Assembly: GCA_028284445.1 (NCBI GenBank)
Contig: JANQRS010000009.1
Coordinates: 1 to 64,000 of the forward strand
Direction: 5' to 3'
Origin: Calditrichia bacterium
Lineage (GTDB): Bacteria; Calditrichota; Calditrichia; RBG-13-44-9; J075
DNA: 64,000 bases
Shown piece after piece: positions 34,453 through 43,288 of this stretch. The position numbers and the translations under genes are program-made. Position 1 is the first letter of the stretch. Each line of letters starts with the position of its first letter. Under the pieces are notes generated by a model. That model did not search any database and was not told the DNA's origin. It worked only from the letters and a program-made list of their open reading frames with translations.

Positions 34453-36288
34453 ATGAAAACTTTAATAACCCTCAGTATAAAGCGCTTAACGATTCTTCTG
34501 CTGCTTGTCATCACGGCTGTAAGCTTAGCTCAAACAGAGACGGTGTTTTTGCCACCGGAGGATGTCTGGGACTCGCAATTTGGCCAACAGGTGGCGATTG
34601 CAGATTCGCATTTTGTTTCCTGGGCAGTTTCTGATAAAGCCATTTACCTCTATCACCTGAATGCCGGAAGCTGGAGTTTGGCAGGCAAGCTTCATGGCTA
34701 TACTGCCGAGGCTGATTTCGTCAACTCTACCATTTCCCTGGACGCTTCGCCTGAGTATGTAGTAATTGGCAATAAGGCTGATGATGTATGGCTCGCCAAT
34801 TATGCCTACGCTGAAGATGCGGGATCTGTGGCAGTCTATCGACGCCTTGCCCACAATAGCTGGGTGAAGGAAGCAACACTTTTTGCCGGAGATGCCGTTA
34901 ACGGACTAAAATTTGGCAAATCTATTTCCATCTGGGAAGATTACATGATTGTTGGCGCTCGAGACAAGGCCTATGTTTACGAAAGGGATGCGCTGGGCCA
35001 TTGGGTAGAGGTTGATCAATTATCGCCCCCAGGCATCTTGCCGGAAGATGAATTCGGGGGAGCTGTTTCGGTTTCCGGGCCATTCGCAGTTGTTGGTGCC
35101 CTCGGCTATAATTCAACAGCAGGGGCGGCGTTTGTTTACCAGCGCAGCGATGACGGTACAAGTTGGGATTTACAGCAGACGCTGGAGATCGATACAGGTT
35201 TGTCAACTACTGCATATTTTGGCAACGCGGTTGCTAACTATTTTAGCTATATCAACGTCGGGGCATTCTTCTACGACTATGTTGATGGCGGGGACTTGCC
35301 CGGCGCGGCGTTCATCTTTGAATTGGTGGATGGGCAATGGGAAGAAACCGCGATTCTTGAACCGGCAACAGCAAGTGGAGAATTGTTCGGTAGTTCCGTG
35401 AGCCACTACGGTCTTTCGACATTTGTTGGAGAGCCCCTGAATGGCGGAATCACAGATCTCGGGCACGCTGTTCTCTTTCAAAAATCCGGCGACGACTGGC
35501 AACAAAGCGGCCTTTTTCCGTTGGACAACAGTTTTCAAAATGCCTGCTGCGATGAATTCGGTCATTCGGTGGACATTTTTGACGGCCGGGGAATTGTAGG
35601 CAAGAATGTGTCTGGTGAAGACTATGTGGTTCTTTATGATGACCTGCCGGGTGCGGATATTGCCGAGATTGATGGATTGAAAGAGACAACCGTTCCCGCC
35701 GGCGGCGGCAAGTTGGAATATGTTATCCACTTAATGAATTCGGGAAAGGTAACAAAAGACATTGTTCGCTGGCAAGAAATGATCAAACCGGATGGTCAGC
35801 GTGAAATCCTGTCCAATCGTTTCAAATTGAGTTTGAAGCCGGGCGAAAATATTACCATAACAGAGCAAGTTGAATTAGGCAGCCGCGATGCCGGCGGCCA
35901 GTATTTTCTTGAAGCCCACTGGGAATATAATGGCATTGAAAATCTGCGAATCTTACCTTTTACCAAAAAATCTGGCAAGGGCAATCGACTTGGCAACTGG
36001 CGCCATTCATCTGTCACTCGGGGGGCTTCTTACCTCGCCAGCAACACCCCAAATCCTTTTAATCCTACTACAACCATCCGTTATCGGGTATCCGAAGCAG
36101 GACCGGTCTCCCTGGTCGTTTTCGACATTGCTGGCCGCACGATTGCTACCCTTGTAAAGGAATCTGCCCATCAAAGTGGTGAGTTTAGCGCCATGTTTAA
36201 TGCAACGCATTTACCGAGCGGTATTTATCTCTATCGCCTGGAAGCAACTGGCTATAATCAGGTGCGAAAGATGATGCTGGTGAAATAA
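34453..36288 (+). CDS. FG-GAP-like repeat surface protein with type IX sorting domain
   Basis: 611 residues from the ATG at 34453 (TCAGGAG upstream). Signal peptide 'LTILLLLVITAVSLAQ'. Several repeats of the FG-GAP/integrin-alpha propeller style: 'WDSQFGQQVAIADS', 'FGKSISIWEDYMIVGA', 'DEFGGAVSVSGPFAVVGALG', 'YFGNAVANYFSYINVGAFFY', 'FGSSVSHYGLSTFVGE'. A beta-sandwich follows (about 430-510). The C-terminus has 'NTPNPFNPTTTIRYRVSEAG' and 'VVFDIAGRTIATLVKES', the Por sorting signal. It is expected on the cell surface. It starts a plus-strand series of four secreted proteins. Confidence 0.88.
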   Translation: MKTLITLSIKRLTILLLLVITAVSLAQTETVFLPPEDVWDSQFGQQVAIADSHFVSWAVSDKAIYLYHLNAGSWSLAGKLHGYTAEADFVNSTISLDASPEYVVIGNKADDVWLANYAYAEDAGSVAVYRRLAHNSWVKEATLFAGDAVNGLKFGKSISIWEDYMIVGARDKAYVYERDALGHWVEVDQLSPPGILPEDEFGGAVSVSGPFAVVGALGYNSTAGAAFVYQRSDDGTSWDLQQTLEIDTGLSTTAYFGNAVANYFSYINVGAFFYDYVDGGDLPGAAFIFELVDGQWEETAILEPATASGELFGSSVSHYGLSTFVGEPLNGGITDLGHAVLFQKSGDDWQQSGLFPLDNSFQNACCDEFGHSVDIFDGRGIVGKNVSGEDYVVLYDDLPGADIAEIDGLKETTVPAGGGKLEYVIHLMNSGKVTKDIVRWQEMIKPDGQREILSNRFKLSLKPGENITITEQVELGSRDAGGQYFLEAHWEYNGIENLRILPFTKKSGKGNRLGNWRHSSVTRGASYLASNTPNPFNPTTTIRYRVSEAGPVSLVVFDIAGRTIATLVKESAHQSGEFSAMFNATHLPSGIYLYRLEATGYNQVRKMMLVK

Positions 36289-36374
36289 GAGACCTTTCAA
36301 CGAAACGCTGTTTCCCAGGCGGAATATCCTGCTCGCGAAACAGCTGGACACTATCAAAATAAAAGGACTTGGTT

Positions 36375-36968
36375 ATGAAAAGAGTTTTCGCAGTTTTATT
36401 TCTCTTATCTGGCTTCGGAGTGTTGTTCGGCCAGGTTACAGAGCATCAAGGAGACGATCCGGCACAGAAAGTGTCCTCATTTACACTGGTAAAATCTCAG
36501 CTGGTATCGGGAGGTACCGTCCGAAGCTCGGGAAATGGATTCGAATTATCAGCCTCAATAGGTCCCTTTGCCGGGCGTTCAGAAGAGGGGCGTTGGCTGC
36601 TAATTTCCGGTTTTTGGGCCACGCAGCCAATTTTTACGAACATCGATTCGCTGGCGACTGGCGTCGAGATTCCAAAGTCATACGAGTTGCAGCAGAACTA
36701 TCCCAATCCGTTTAATCCACAAACGACTATTGAGTTCGGCCTGCCGGTAGCTAGCCAGGTAGAAATTGCGATATACAACATACTGGGACAGCGCGTTGTG
36801 ACCTTGGTAAACGAATACGTCCAACCTGGGCGCTATTCGTTGCTGTGGGATGGGAAGGCCGCCAATGATCAGGCGGTTGCCAGCGGGATGTATATATATC
36901 ACATTATTGCAAAAGGCACGGACGGACGCCAGTTTGCCCAATCAAAAAAAATGATTTTGCAAAAATAA
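36375..36968 (+). CDS. Small secreted protein with type IX sorting domain
   Basis: 197 residues from the ATG at 36375, with AAAGGA upstream. Signal peptide 'FAVLFLLSGFGVLFGQ'. A mature part of only about 80 residues ('SQLVSGGTVRSSGNGFELSA') precedes the sorting domain 'YELQQNYPNPFNPQTTIEFG', 'VEIAIYNILGQRVVTLVNEY', 'GMYIYHIIAKG', ending 'SKKMILQK'. Such short proteins carry almost nothing but the export tag and a small beta domain. It lies between the FG-GAP protein and the tail-fibre-like paralogs. Confidence 0.85.
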   Translation: MKRVFAVLFLLSGFGVLFGQVTEHQGDDPAQKVSSFTLVKSQLVSGGTVRSSGNGFELSASIGPFAGRSEEGRWLLISGFWATQPIFTNIDSLATGVEIPKSYELQQNYPNPFNPQTTIEFGLPVASQVEIAIYNILGQRVVTLVNEYVQPGRYSLLWDGKAANDQAVASGMYIYHIIAKGTDGRQFAQSKKMILQK

Positions 36969-37010
36969 TTTCAAAAATCCTGAACACACATCAGGCGTTG
37001 GAGGTTACCA

Positions 37011-38753
37011 ATGCAACGTTCAATCATATTTTGCTTTATCTGTTTGTTCACACTTGTATCAATGCAAACTGTTTTTGCCGAGATTCCGCAACAGATGACG
37101 TATCAGGGGTTGCTAAACGAATCTGGTGTGGCAGTAAATGCCAACAAGAATTTGACTTTCCGAATTTATACAATAGAAAACGGTGGCACACATCTCTGGG
37201 AAGAACAGCATGTCGGAGTGCCCATAATTGATGGACTATTTCAAGTAGATTTGGGGAAATTTGTCCCTATCGATCTTGATTTTCAGAAACCCTACTGGTT
37301 AGCTATTCAGATTGACAATGATCCGGAATTGCTACCACGCTTAAAGATAAATAGCAGTGGCTACGCTTACCATAGTGTGTTGGCTGACTCCGCTGAAACC
37401 ATTAGAAATAGTAGTGTCACTACGGAAAAAATTGCAGATCGTGCGGTTACCATGTCCAAGCTCAGTCCGGAGATTTCTTTCAGTCCTACCGGCCGTGCCA
37501 GCGGCGATCTAACCGGAGATTATCCAAATCCGACTGTAGTTGCTATTCAGGGCCAGCAGATAAATGCCACTGCGCCAGATAGCGGGGAGGTATTGGAGTG
37601 GAACGGCAGTGAATGGGCGCCTGCCGCTGATGATATTGGTGAAGGAGTTGGCGCAGGTACAGTAAACCGCATCTCGAAGTATATCTCAGGGGCTCAAATA
37701 GGCGATTCGGAAATTTACGAAACCGGTAACGGATTAATTGGTATTGGTGACACGACCCCGGCGGCAAAATTCACAGTTGACGGAACAGGAAACACCTGGC
37801 TGATGCAGGTTCTATCCAACAATACCAGCCGGATGGTGGTCACGAATAGCGGTAGATTGGGCCTTGGGACTGTGTCACCTTTGGCAAGAATGCACGTTGA
37901 GCAAACAGGCCTGGGTGATGCATTCCGGATTGAGGTTAATGACGTTCCGAGACTGATAGTAAGTAGCAGCGGCAACCTTGGACTTGGCACTATCGCTCCT
38001 TCCGCCAAGCTTGATGTTGTAGGCCGCAGTGAATTAAATGGCAGTACTACAATCATTGGACCGACGATAAGCAACCGGGCAATGACCGTCACGGGTTCGG
38101 CCGTCTTCGCAGGACAGATGGTTAGCCTGCAAAGCGCAGATGCTCAAATTGCTGCAAGTGATATTCTAGAAATTACGGCAGGTACCTCTGCCAGCGAAAA
38201 TTTTCAATTTATCGAAGCTCAAATTGGGCAGAACGTCAAGTTCCGGGTGGATTCCGATGGCGATGTTCGTGCTGACGGTGTTTTCACCGGCGGCGGGGCG
38301 GATTTTGCAGAAATGATCGAAGTAAGCTCTGGCCCGGCCTCTGCAGAACCAGGTGATGTAATGGTTATCGATCCCAAAAGCGCGCGCGCTATTATCAAGT
38401 CCAGCACTGCTCACTCGAGCCTGGTTGCCGGCATTTACAGCACAAAACCGGGCTTCCTTGGTTCCGAACGTGATTGGGATACGCCTGCTGTCGATGGGGA
38501 AAGTGGCTCTTATAGCATGAAAGAAATGGCTGACAACTTCAACGAAATCCCAATGGCGGTTGTTGGCATCGTGCCTTGCAAGGTCAGCGCGGAGAACGGC
38601 AGCATTGAGCCAGGTACTTTGCTGGTTACGTCCGATACGCCGGGACATGCCATGCGGGATGACGACCCGAAGAATGGTACTATACTGGGCAAAGCGTTGG
38701 AATCACTTCATTCAGGTACAGGAGTTATCAAGGTGCTGGTGACACTGCAGTAG
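37011..38753 (+). CDS. Tail-fibre-like secreted protein, paralog 1
   Basis: 580 residues. Signal peptide to about residue 23 ('VSMQTVFA'), then 'EIPQQMTYQGLLNESGVAV' and a beta domain (to about 125). 'VTTEKIADRAVTMSKLSPE' starts a fibre-like region: 'GDLTGDYPNPTVVAIQGQQI' and 'SGEVLEWNGSEWAPAADDIG'. Repeats 'GIGDTTPAAKFTVDG', 'LGLGTVSPLARMHVEQTG', 'LGLGTIAPSAKLDVVG' follow, as in phage tail fibres and trimeric adhesins. The C-terminal 160 residues ('GGGADFAEMIEVSSGPASAE', 'IPMAVVGIVPCKVSAENGSI') are nearly identical in the next gene. No NPFNP sorting signal, so its export beyond the periplasm is unclear. Confidence 0.8.
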   Translation: MQRSIIFCFICLFTLVSMQTVFAEIPQQMTYQGLLNESGVAVNANKNLTFRIYTIENGGTHLWEEQHVGVPIIDGLFQVDLGKFVPIDLDFQKPYWLAIQIDNDPELLPRLKINSSGYAYHSVLADSAETIRNSSVTTEKIADRAVTMSKLSPEISFSPTGRASGDLTGDYPNPTVVAIQGQQINATAPDSGEVLEWNGSEWAPAADDIGEGVGAGTVNRISKYISGAQIGDSEIYETGNGLIGIGDTTPAAKFTVDGTGNTWLMQVLSNNTSRMVVTNSGRLGLGTVSPLARMHVEQTGLGDAFRIEVNDVPRLIVSSSGNLGLGTIAPSAKLDVVGRSELNGSTTIIGPTISNRAMTVTGSAVFAGQMVSLQSADAQIAASDILEITAGTSASENFQFIEAQIGQNVKFRVDSDGDVRADGVFTGGGADFAEMIEVSSGPASAEPGDVMVIDPKSARAIIKSSTAHSSLVAGIYSTKPGFLGSERDWDTPAVDGESGSYSMKEMADNFNEIPMAVVGIVPCKVSAENGSIEPGTLLVTSDTPGHAMRDDDPKNGTILGKALESLHSGTGVIKVLVTLQ

Positions 38754-38825
38754 TGTCAGAGCACTGCTAATAGCAAAAAAAATTAACCCTCACACTCAGT
38801 TAATGGTATATAGCCGGAGATTATT

Positions 38826-40442
38826 ATGAGTTCATTATCAAGAATCAGCGCATCTCTACTATTCGTAATGGTTATATTAGGCTTTTCTATCGCCGAAATT
38901 CCCAAACAGATGACCTACCAGGGGTTGCTAAACGAATCTGGCACGCCGGTTAGTGCCAATACAAATCTCACCTTCCGAATTTATGATGTGGAAAATGATG
39001 GAAACCATTTATGGGAAGAAGTCCATATTGGCGTACCAGTGCTTGAGAGTCTTTTTCAAGTAGAATTGGGGCGATTTACTCCAATCGATCTTCCCTTTGA
39101 TAGTGAATACTGGCTGGCAATTCAGGTGGAGAGTGATCCTGAGCTATCGCCGCGTTTGAAAATGAACAGCAGTGGCTATGCCTATGCCAGCCTCAGTGCA
39201 GATTCATCCCGCACGGTGGCAGACTCTGCCGTTACGACTGAAAAGATTGCTGATGGAGCAGTGACTCAGGCAAAGCTCGCTGCTGATATTTCCCTTAATG
39301 CCAGCGGTCCCGCTGGCGGAGACTTGGGGGGGAATTATCCAGGTCCGACTGTCACTGCGATTCAGAACCAGGCAATAAGTACAAACTCACCAAGTCGCGG
39401 TCAGGTACTCGAGTGGAATGGTGTAGAGTGGGCGCCATCCACAGACGATGTCGGTCCGGGTATTAGTGCCGGCACGACAAATCGATTGACCAAGTATATT
39501 TCTGCGACTGACATTGGAGACTCTGATATTTACGAAACGGATACGGGTCGCATTGGCATTGGAACTACGTTTCCCGCAGCAAAATTGATGGTCGAAGAGT
39601 TGGGAACCGACGATCCTTTTCGAGTGCGAGTTTCCGGTACAACGAGGATGATTGTAAGGAATGATGGTAATGTCGGTATCGGCACCGTGAACCCTTCTAC
39701 TAAACTCGATGTTGTTGGCAATATCGAATTCAATGGTAATGTCGACATAATTCCAAACAACATCACGCGAGCGTTAGATGTTGTCGGTTCGACATTTTTA
39801 AGCGGTCAATTTGTCAATTTCGAAACTACCGGTTCGATTATAGGCGGTCAAGACATACTTCAGGTAAAAGGGGGAGTTGCATCTGCCGGCGCGTTTCAGC
39901 TCATCGAAGCCGAAACTCTGAATGATATCCAGTTCAGCGTTGACTCAAATGGCGACGTTCGTGCAGATGGTGTCTTTACCGGCGGTGGGGCGGACTTTGC
40001 AGAGATGATAGAGATCAGCTCGGGCCCGGGTTCTGCCGAACCGGGCGATGTTATGGTGATTGACCCAAAGAACACGCGCGCCATTATAAAATCCACAAGC
40101 GCACATTCCAGCCTGATTGCCGGTATTTACAGCACACAGCCAGGTTTTCTGGGTTCCGAACGCGATTGGGATGTTAAGAGTGGTGATGAGAGCCGCTCCT
40201 ACACGATGAAAGAAATGGCCGATAATTTTAATGAAATTCCGATGGCGGTGGTTGGTATCGTCCCCTGCAAAGTAAGCGCGGAAAACGGAAGCATTGAGCC
40301 AGGAAGTTTACTGGTATCCTCTACCATACCGGGACACGCGATGCGCGAAGACAATCCTCGTATCGGCACCGTGCTTGGCAAAGCGCTGGAGCCATTAAAC
40401 AGCGGTACCGGCACTATAAAGGTATTGCTCACTCTACAATAG
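38826..40442 (+). CDS. Tail-fibre-like secreted protein, paralog 2
   Basis: 538 residues, tandem paralog of 37011-38753, 72 bases downstream; CCGGAGA precedes the ATG. Same plan: signal, 'IPKQMTYQGLLNESGTPVS', 'VTTEKIADGAVTQAKLAAD', 'GDLGGNYPGPTVTAIQNQAI', 'GQVLEWNGVEWAPSTDDVG', fewer repeats ('RIGIGTTFPAAKLMVEELG', 'VGIGTVNPSTKLDVVG'), then the conserved C-terminal block from 'GVFTGGGADFAEMIEISSGP' to 'GTGTIKVLLTLQ'. The middle is shorter and divergent while both ends are close. Function (surface fibre, sheath or adhesin) is inferred from repeat type only. Confidence 0.8.
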   Translation: MSSLSRISASLLFVMVILGFSIAEIPKQMTYQGLLNESGTPVSANTNLTFRIYDVENDGNHLWEEVHIGVPVLESLFQVELGRFTPIDLPFDSEYWLAIQVESDPELSPRLKMNSSGYAYASLSADSSRTVADSAVTTEKIADGAVTQAKLAADISLNASGPAGGDLGGNYPGPTVTAIQNQAISTNSPSRGQVLEWNGVEWAPSTDDVGPGISAGTTNRLTKYISATDIGDSDIYETDTGRIGIGTTFPAAKLMVEELGTDDPFRVRVSGTTRMIVRNDGNVGIGTVNPSTKLDVVGNIEFNGNVDIIPNNITRALDVVGSTFLSGQFVNFETTGSIIGGQDILQVKGGVASAGAFQLIEAETLNDIQFSVDSNGDVRADGVFTGGGADFAEMIEISSGPGSAEPGDVMVIDPKNTRAIIKSTSAHSSLIAGIYSTQPGFLGSERDWDVKSGDESRSYTMKEMADNFNEIPMAVVGIVPCKVSAENGSIEPGSLLVSSTIPGHAMREDNPRIGTVLGKALEPLNSGTGTIKVLLTLQ

Positions 40443-40464
40443 TTGATTCAATCCCCAAGGTAAT

Positions 40465-41172
40465 TTATCGGCGGATATAAAATCGATTCGCGTAGATTGT
40501 CTCGCTGGTTGATTCCAGCGTCCAGTAATAAAGCCCCGGGGCCAGGTCCCGGGGAAACTGGAATGGAAGCTTTACATTCTGTTCCCCGAAAATTTTGCGC
40601 GCTTTATTGTCAAGCACGATAAGGCTCAGCGAGCTGCCGTCTGCAGCGCTTTCCCAATCAAAGACCGGGCTGCCGGAGAGCTCTGCATCAGCCATAGGAG
40701 CCAGAACACGAAGGTTGCCGGGCGTGCGTGAGACCATGGCGATTTGTTGTTCAAGGGTTTCATTCGGGACAAAATTGGCGGAAAAGTCGTTCGGACGTGG
40801 GCCAAGGGGATCATACAAATACCAGGTAAGTCCAAAGAGAATAATGGCAGCAACAGCGTTGAGAATCCAACGATAAGCGGATTGCTCTTTGGCCGGTGAC
40901 GGCGGGGGTGTCAATGTCATTTCCGGCAGGTTTGGGGTCGTCTTTTGCACATCCTCCGGGAATAGTTCACTGGCAAAGCCTGCCACCTTATCCATCACTG
41001 CTTGCTGCTCAGCAAGCCTGGCAGTACAGGTCTCGCACGAAAAATAGTGGTCTTCGAATTCATCCATCTGAGCCTCCGGTAACTCACCGGCAAGATAGCG
41101 CTCGATGGTTTCATCAATGTTTTCCGGACAGCTATCCACTGTTTGCTCTTTCATTTCATTCATGATATCCAT
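40465..41172 (-). CDS. Anti-sigma factor with zinc-finger-like N-terminus (pair B)
   Basis: 235 residues. N-terminal zf-HC2-type segment 'IERYLAGELPEAQMDEFEDH' followed by 'YFSCETCTARL', with Cys from CxxC. One membrane helix 'YRWILNAVAAIILFGLTWYL' lies at about 103-122. The periplasmic part has 'SGSPVFDWESAADGSSLSLI' and ends 'DLAPGLYYWTLESTSETIYA', a beta-sandwich also found in the paired protein at 41892-42680. It should hold the ECF sigma encoded 28 bases upstream (41200-41748) until a periplasmic signal frees it. Confidence 0.85.
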   Translation of the reverse strand: MDIMNEMKEQTVDSCPENIDETIERYLAGELPEAQMDEFEDHYFSCETCTARLAEQQAVMDKVAGFASELFPEDVQKTTPNLPEMTLTPPPSPAKEQSAYRWILNAVAAIILFGLTWYLYDPLGPRPNDFSANFVPNETLEQQIAMVSRTPGNLRVLAPMADAELSGSPVFDWESAADGSSLSLIVLDNKARKIFGEQNVKLPFQFPRDLAPGLYYWTLESTSETIYANRFYIRR

Positions 41173-41199
41173 TCACCTAAATTCAAAACACCGGCAGCG

Positions 41200-41748
41200 T
41201 TAAAACTTTTCCTTCAGTAAACGCAATGCATAATGCAGCCGGTTGTAAACCTGTTTTTCTGTCAATCCCGCATTTTCAGCAATCTCGGAAATTGTTTGTC
41301 CATGGTAGTAGCGGGCAATAACCACTTCCCTATATTTCACCGATAACTGCTTCATGAGGACAGCGAAACGTTCTCGAACTTCTTCAGAATCTTCCTCCTC
41401 CTCCTGAAGAATCGGTAGATCGTCCGGTTCGATATCACTCTTGGCCGGTTGTTTGGTGCTACTGCGAAAATATTCGCGTATTTTGTTGCGGGCAACACCG
41501 TTTATGTATGATCCCAGTGAACCGAGAGACGGATCGTATTTACCAGCCCGGAGCAATTGAACGATGGTTCCGGCAATTTCAGCAACTAAATCCTGCTGCT
41601 CTTCACGCGATACTTGCACGCGAGCCCTGACAATGAAGCCAAGCTTGAGAAATATATCAAACTCCCTGAAAAGCTGTTTTTCAGCTTCCGGGTCACCTGC
41701 GGCGATTCTATAAATCAGGCCAGGATCAATGGCGTACTTTTCTGTCAT
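41200..41748 (-). CDS. ECF-type RNA polymerase sigma factor (pair B)
   Basis: 182 residues. Region 2 is 'QQDLVAEIAGTIVQLLRAGK' to 'GSLGSYINGVARNKIREYFR' (about 47-94) and region 4 is 'YREVVIARYYHGQTISEIAE', 'NAGLTEKQVYNRLHYALRLL' (about 137-178), with the helix-turn-helix intact. An acidic linker ('LQEEEEDSEEV') joins them. It precedes its likely anti-sigma gene. A second pair of the same design lies directly upstream (41892-43273). Confidence 0.88.
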   Translation of the reverse strand: MTEKYAIDPGLIYRIAAGDPEAEKQLFREFDIFLKLGFIVRARVQVSREEQQDLVAEIAGTIVQLLRAGKYDPSLGSLGSYINGVARNKIREYFRSSTKQPAKSDIEPDDLPILQEEEEDSEEVRERFAVLMKQLSVKYREVVIARYYHGQTISEIAENAGLTEKQVYNRLHYALRLLKEKF

Positions 41749-41891
41749 TCTGATTCCATACTGTAACAGTCAGAGAAAATATAACGAGCTCGAACAGTTT
41801 TCCCAATTCAGGATTGGGCTCAATCAGAATTAGCGACGCCGGCAAGCGATATGGAGATCGAAAATGTTGCCTGAGCTATGAGAAAGGAATG

Positions 41892-42680
41892 TTATTCGGG
41901 ACGGACAACGGTAAACTTGCCGAGGAATAGTGTCTGGCCGGATTCGAAATCTTCACCGAGAGATGCCAGTTCCCAGTAGTAGAGACCGGGAGCCAATTCT
42001 TTATCCAGGTGATATTTCCCGCCGCTAACACGTGCTTCGTGGATGAGGTTTTCATTGTTGTCCAGTACCGTTAACTGCAAATCGGGCAGTTGCGTATCGC
42101 TATCATTGCCCGACCAGGTAAACGATATCTGGCCATCCATTTCCTCGCCGATTTGTGGAGAATACACAGTCAAGTGCTTACCGGATCGAACATCTCCATT
42201 CATTGCCTGTTCCAGCCCGCTATTCGGCGTAAAGGGCGTTTTGGAAATCGAAGAAGTTGTCCAGAAATAGCCAAGACCACAAATCAGCACGACGATCGCG
42301 GCAATCCGAAGATAAGGCCACATCGATGATCCGCTTTGGTTTTCCAAAGTTGGTGGCATCTCGAGGATAGTTGGCTTCGGCGAAGAATCAGCAGCACTTT
42401 CGACAGGATCTTTTGATACAGCAAATTCATTGACCAGTTCTGGTAATTGCTGCCTGGCCTCATCCTTGATGAAGGACTTGTAAGTCTGCCGAAACTGAAC
42501 AGCCTCAAAGCACACACTACAGCTGAAAAAGTGCTCTTCGAAGGCCGCTTTTTCGCTATCCGACAGTTCTCCGGCCAAATACGCCTCTACCTGGTGCTCC
42601 CGATCTTCAGGGCAATTCGCCGCATTTGTGTCAAAATTTAGATCCATGATGTCCACGTACATCTTCTCATAGTCGATCAT
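41892..42680 (-). CDS. Anti-sigma factor with zinc-finger-like N-terminus (pair A)
   Basis: 262 residues. Segment 'HQVEAYLAGELSDSEKAAFE' then 'EHFFSCSVCFEAVQF' gives the His/Cys pattern of zf-HC2 anti-sigma domains (about 29-63). A linker leads to the membrane helix 'YLRIAAIVVLICGLGYFW' (about 123-140), and the periplasmic domain has 'DGQISFTWSGNDSDTQLPDL' and 'ELAPGLYYWELASLGEDFES', parallel to pair B. Other ATG codons at 42662 and 42647 are possible starts. It follows its ECF sigma gene by 35 bases. Confidence 0.85.
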   Translation of the reverse strand: MIDYEKMYVDIMDLNFDTNAANCPEDREHQVEAYLAGELSDSEKAAFEEHFFSCSVCFEAVQFRQTYKSFIKDEARQQLPELVNEFAVSKDPVESAADSSPKPTILEMPPTLENQSGSSMWPYLRIAAIVVLICGLGYFWTTSSISKTPFTPNSGLEQAMNGDVRSGKHLTVYSPQIGEEMDGQISFTWSGNDSDTQLPDLQLTVLDNNENLIHEARVSGGKYHLDKELAPGLYYWELASLGEDFESGQTLFLGKFTVVRPE

Positions 42681-42715
42681 ATATGTACTTGAGGATGATC
42701 GACAATTTTCTGAAA

Positions 42716-43273
42716 CTATGTAACTCGATCTCTCAGTTGTTTGATCGCATAATTCAATTGATTATAGACTTGCTTCACCGTCAATTCAAGTTGACTTGCA
42801 ATATCTTCAATAGAAAGTTCTTCGTAATAGCGCAGTATGATGATCCGCTGATACTTGCGATCCAGCTGCCGGGTTAGTGCTGCAAGCTGTTCGCGCAACT
42901 CTTTATTCTGTGCCGCTGTGTCCTCGAATGGAACGGTGTGCATCTCGGCAGAAGCATCGGTTCGCGATGTCGATTTGGAGCGATAGAATTCTCGAATTTT
43001 GTTGCGGGCTACCCCATAGCAGAACGAGCCAAGATTCCCTCTGTTGAAATCAAGCTTTCCCTGGCGGAGCAGCACCAAGATAACGCCCAGAATATCAGCG
43101 ACGAGGTCATGCTGATCCTCTCGCGAGGCCTTGGTATTCATACGGACCACCATCTCCACCTTGGCAGGAATCTCAAATTCAGTAAAAAGGACTTCTTCAG
43201 CCTCTGAATCTCCCGCCAAAATCCGGGAAACCAATTCCTGTTCCCGCGTCGCCTGTATTTTTCGTGGAGTCAT
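42716..43273 (-). CDS. ECF-type RNA polymerase sigma factor (pair A)
   Basis: 185 residues from the ATG at 43273; a TTG at 43288 directly after the upstream stop (TAATTG) is an alternative, but neither has a good ribosome site. Region 2 'REDQHDLVADILGVILVLLR' to 'GNLGSFCYGVARNKIREFYR'; region 4 'YQRIIILRYYEELSIEDIAS', 'QLELTVKQVYNQLNYAIKQL'. It is related to pair B but clearly diverged. It sits right after the aldo/keto reductase gene in a same-strand run. Confidence 0.87.
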   Translation of the reverse strand: MTPRKIQATREQELVSRILAGDSEAEEVLFTEFEIPAKVEMVVRMNTKASREDQHDLVADILGVILVLLRQGKLDFNRGNLGSFCYGVARNKIREFYRSKSTSRTDASAEMHTVPFEDTAAQNKELREQLAALTRQLDRKYQRIIILRYYEELSIEDIASQLELTVKQVYNQLNYAIKQLRDRVT

Positions 43274-43288
43274 CTTCGCTTCTGCCAA

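Noticed and set aside
37011..40442. Prophage remnant because of tail-fibre repeats
   Set aside because: Both proteins have Sec signal peptides, and no capsid, terminase, integrase or lysis gene is nearby.
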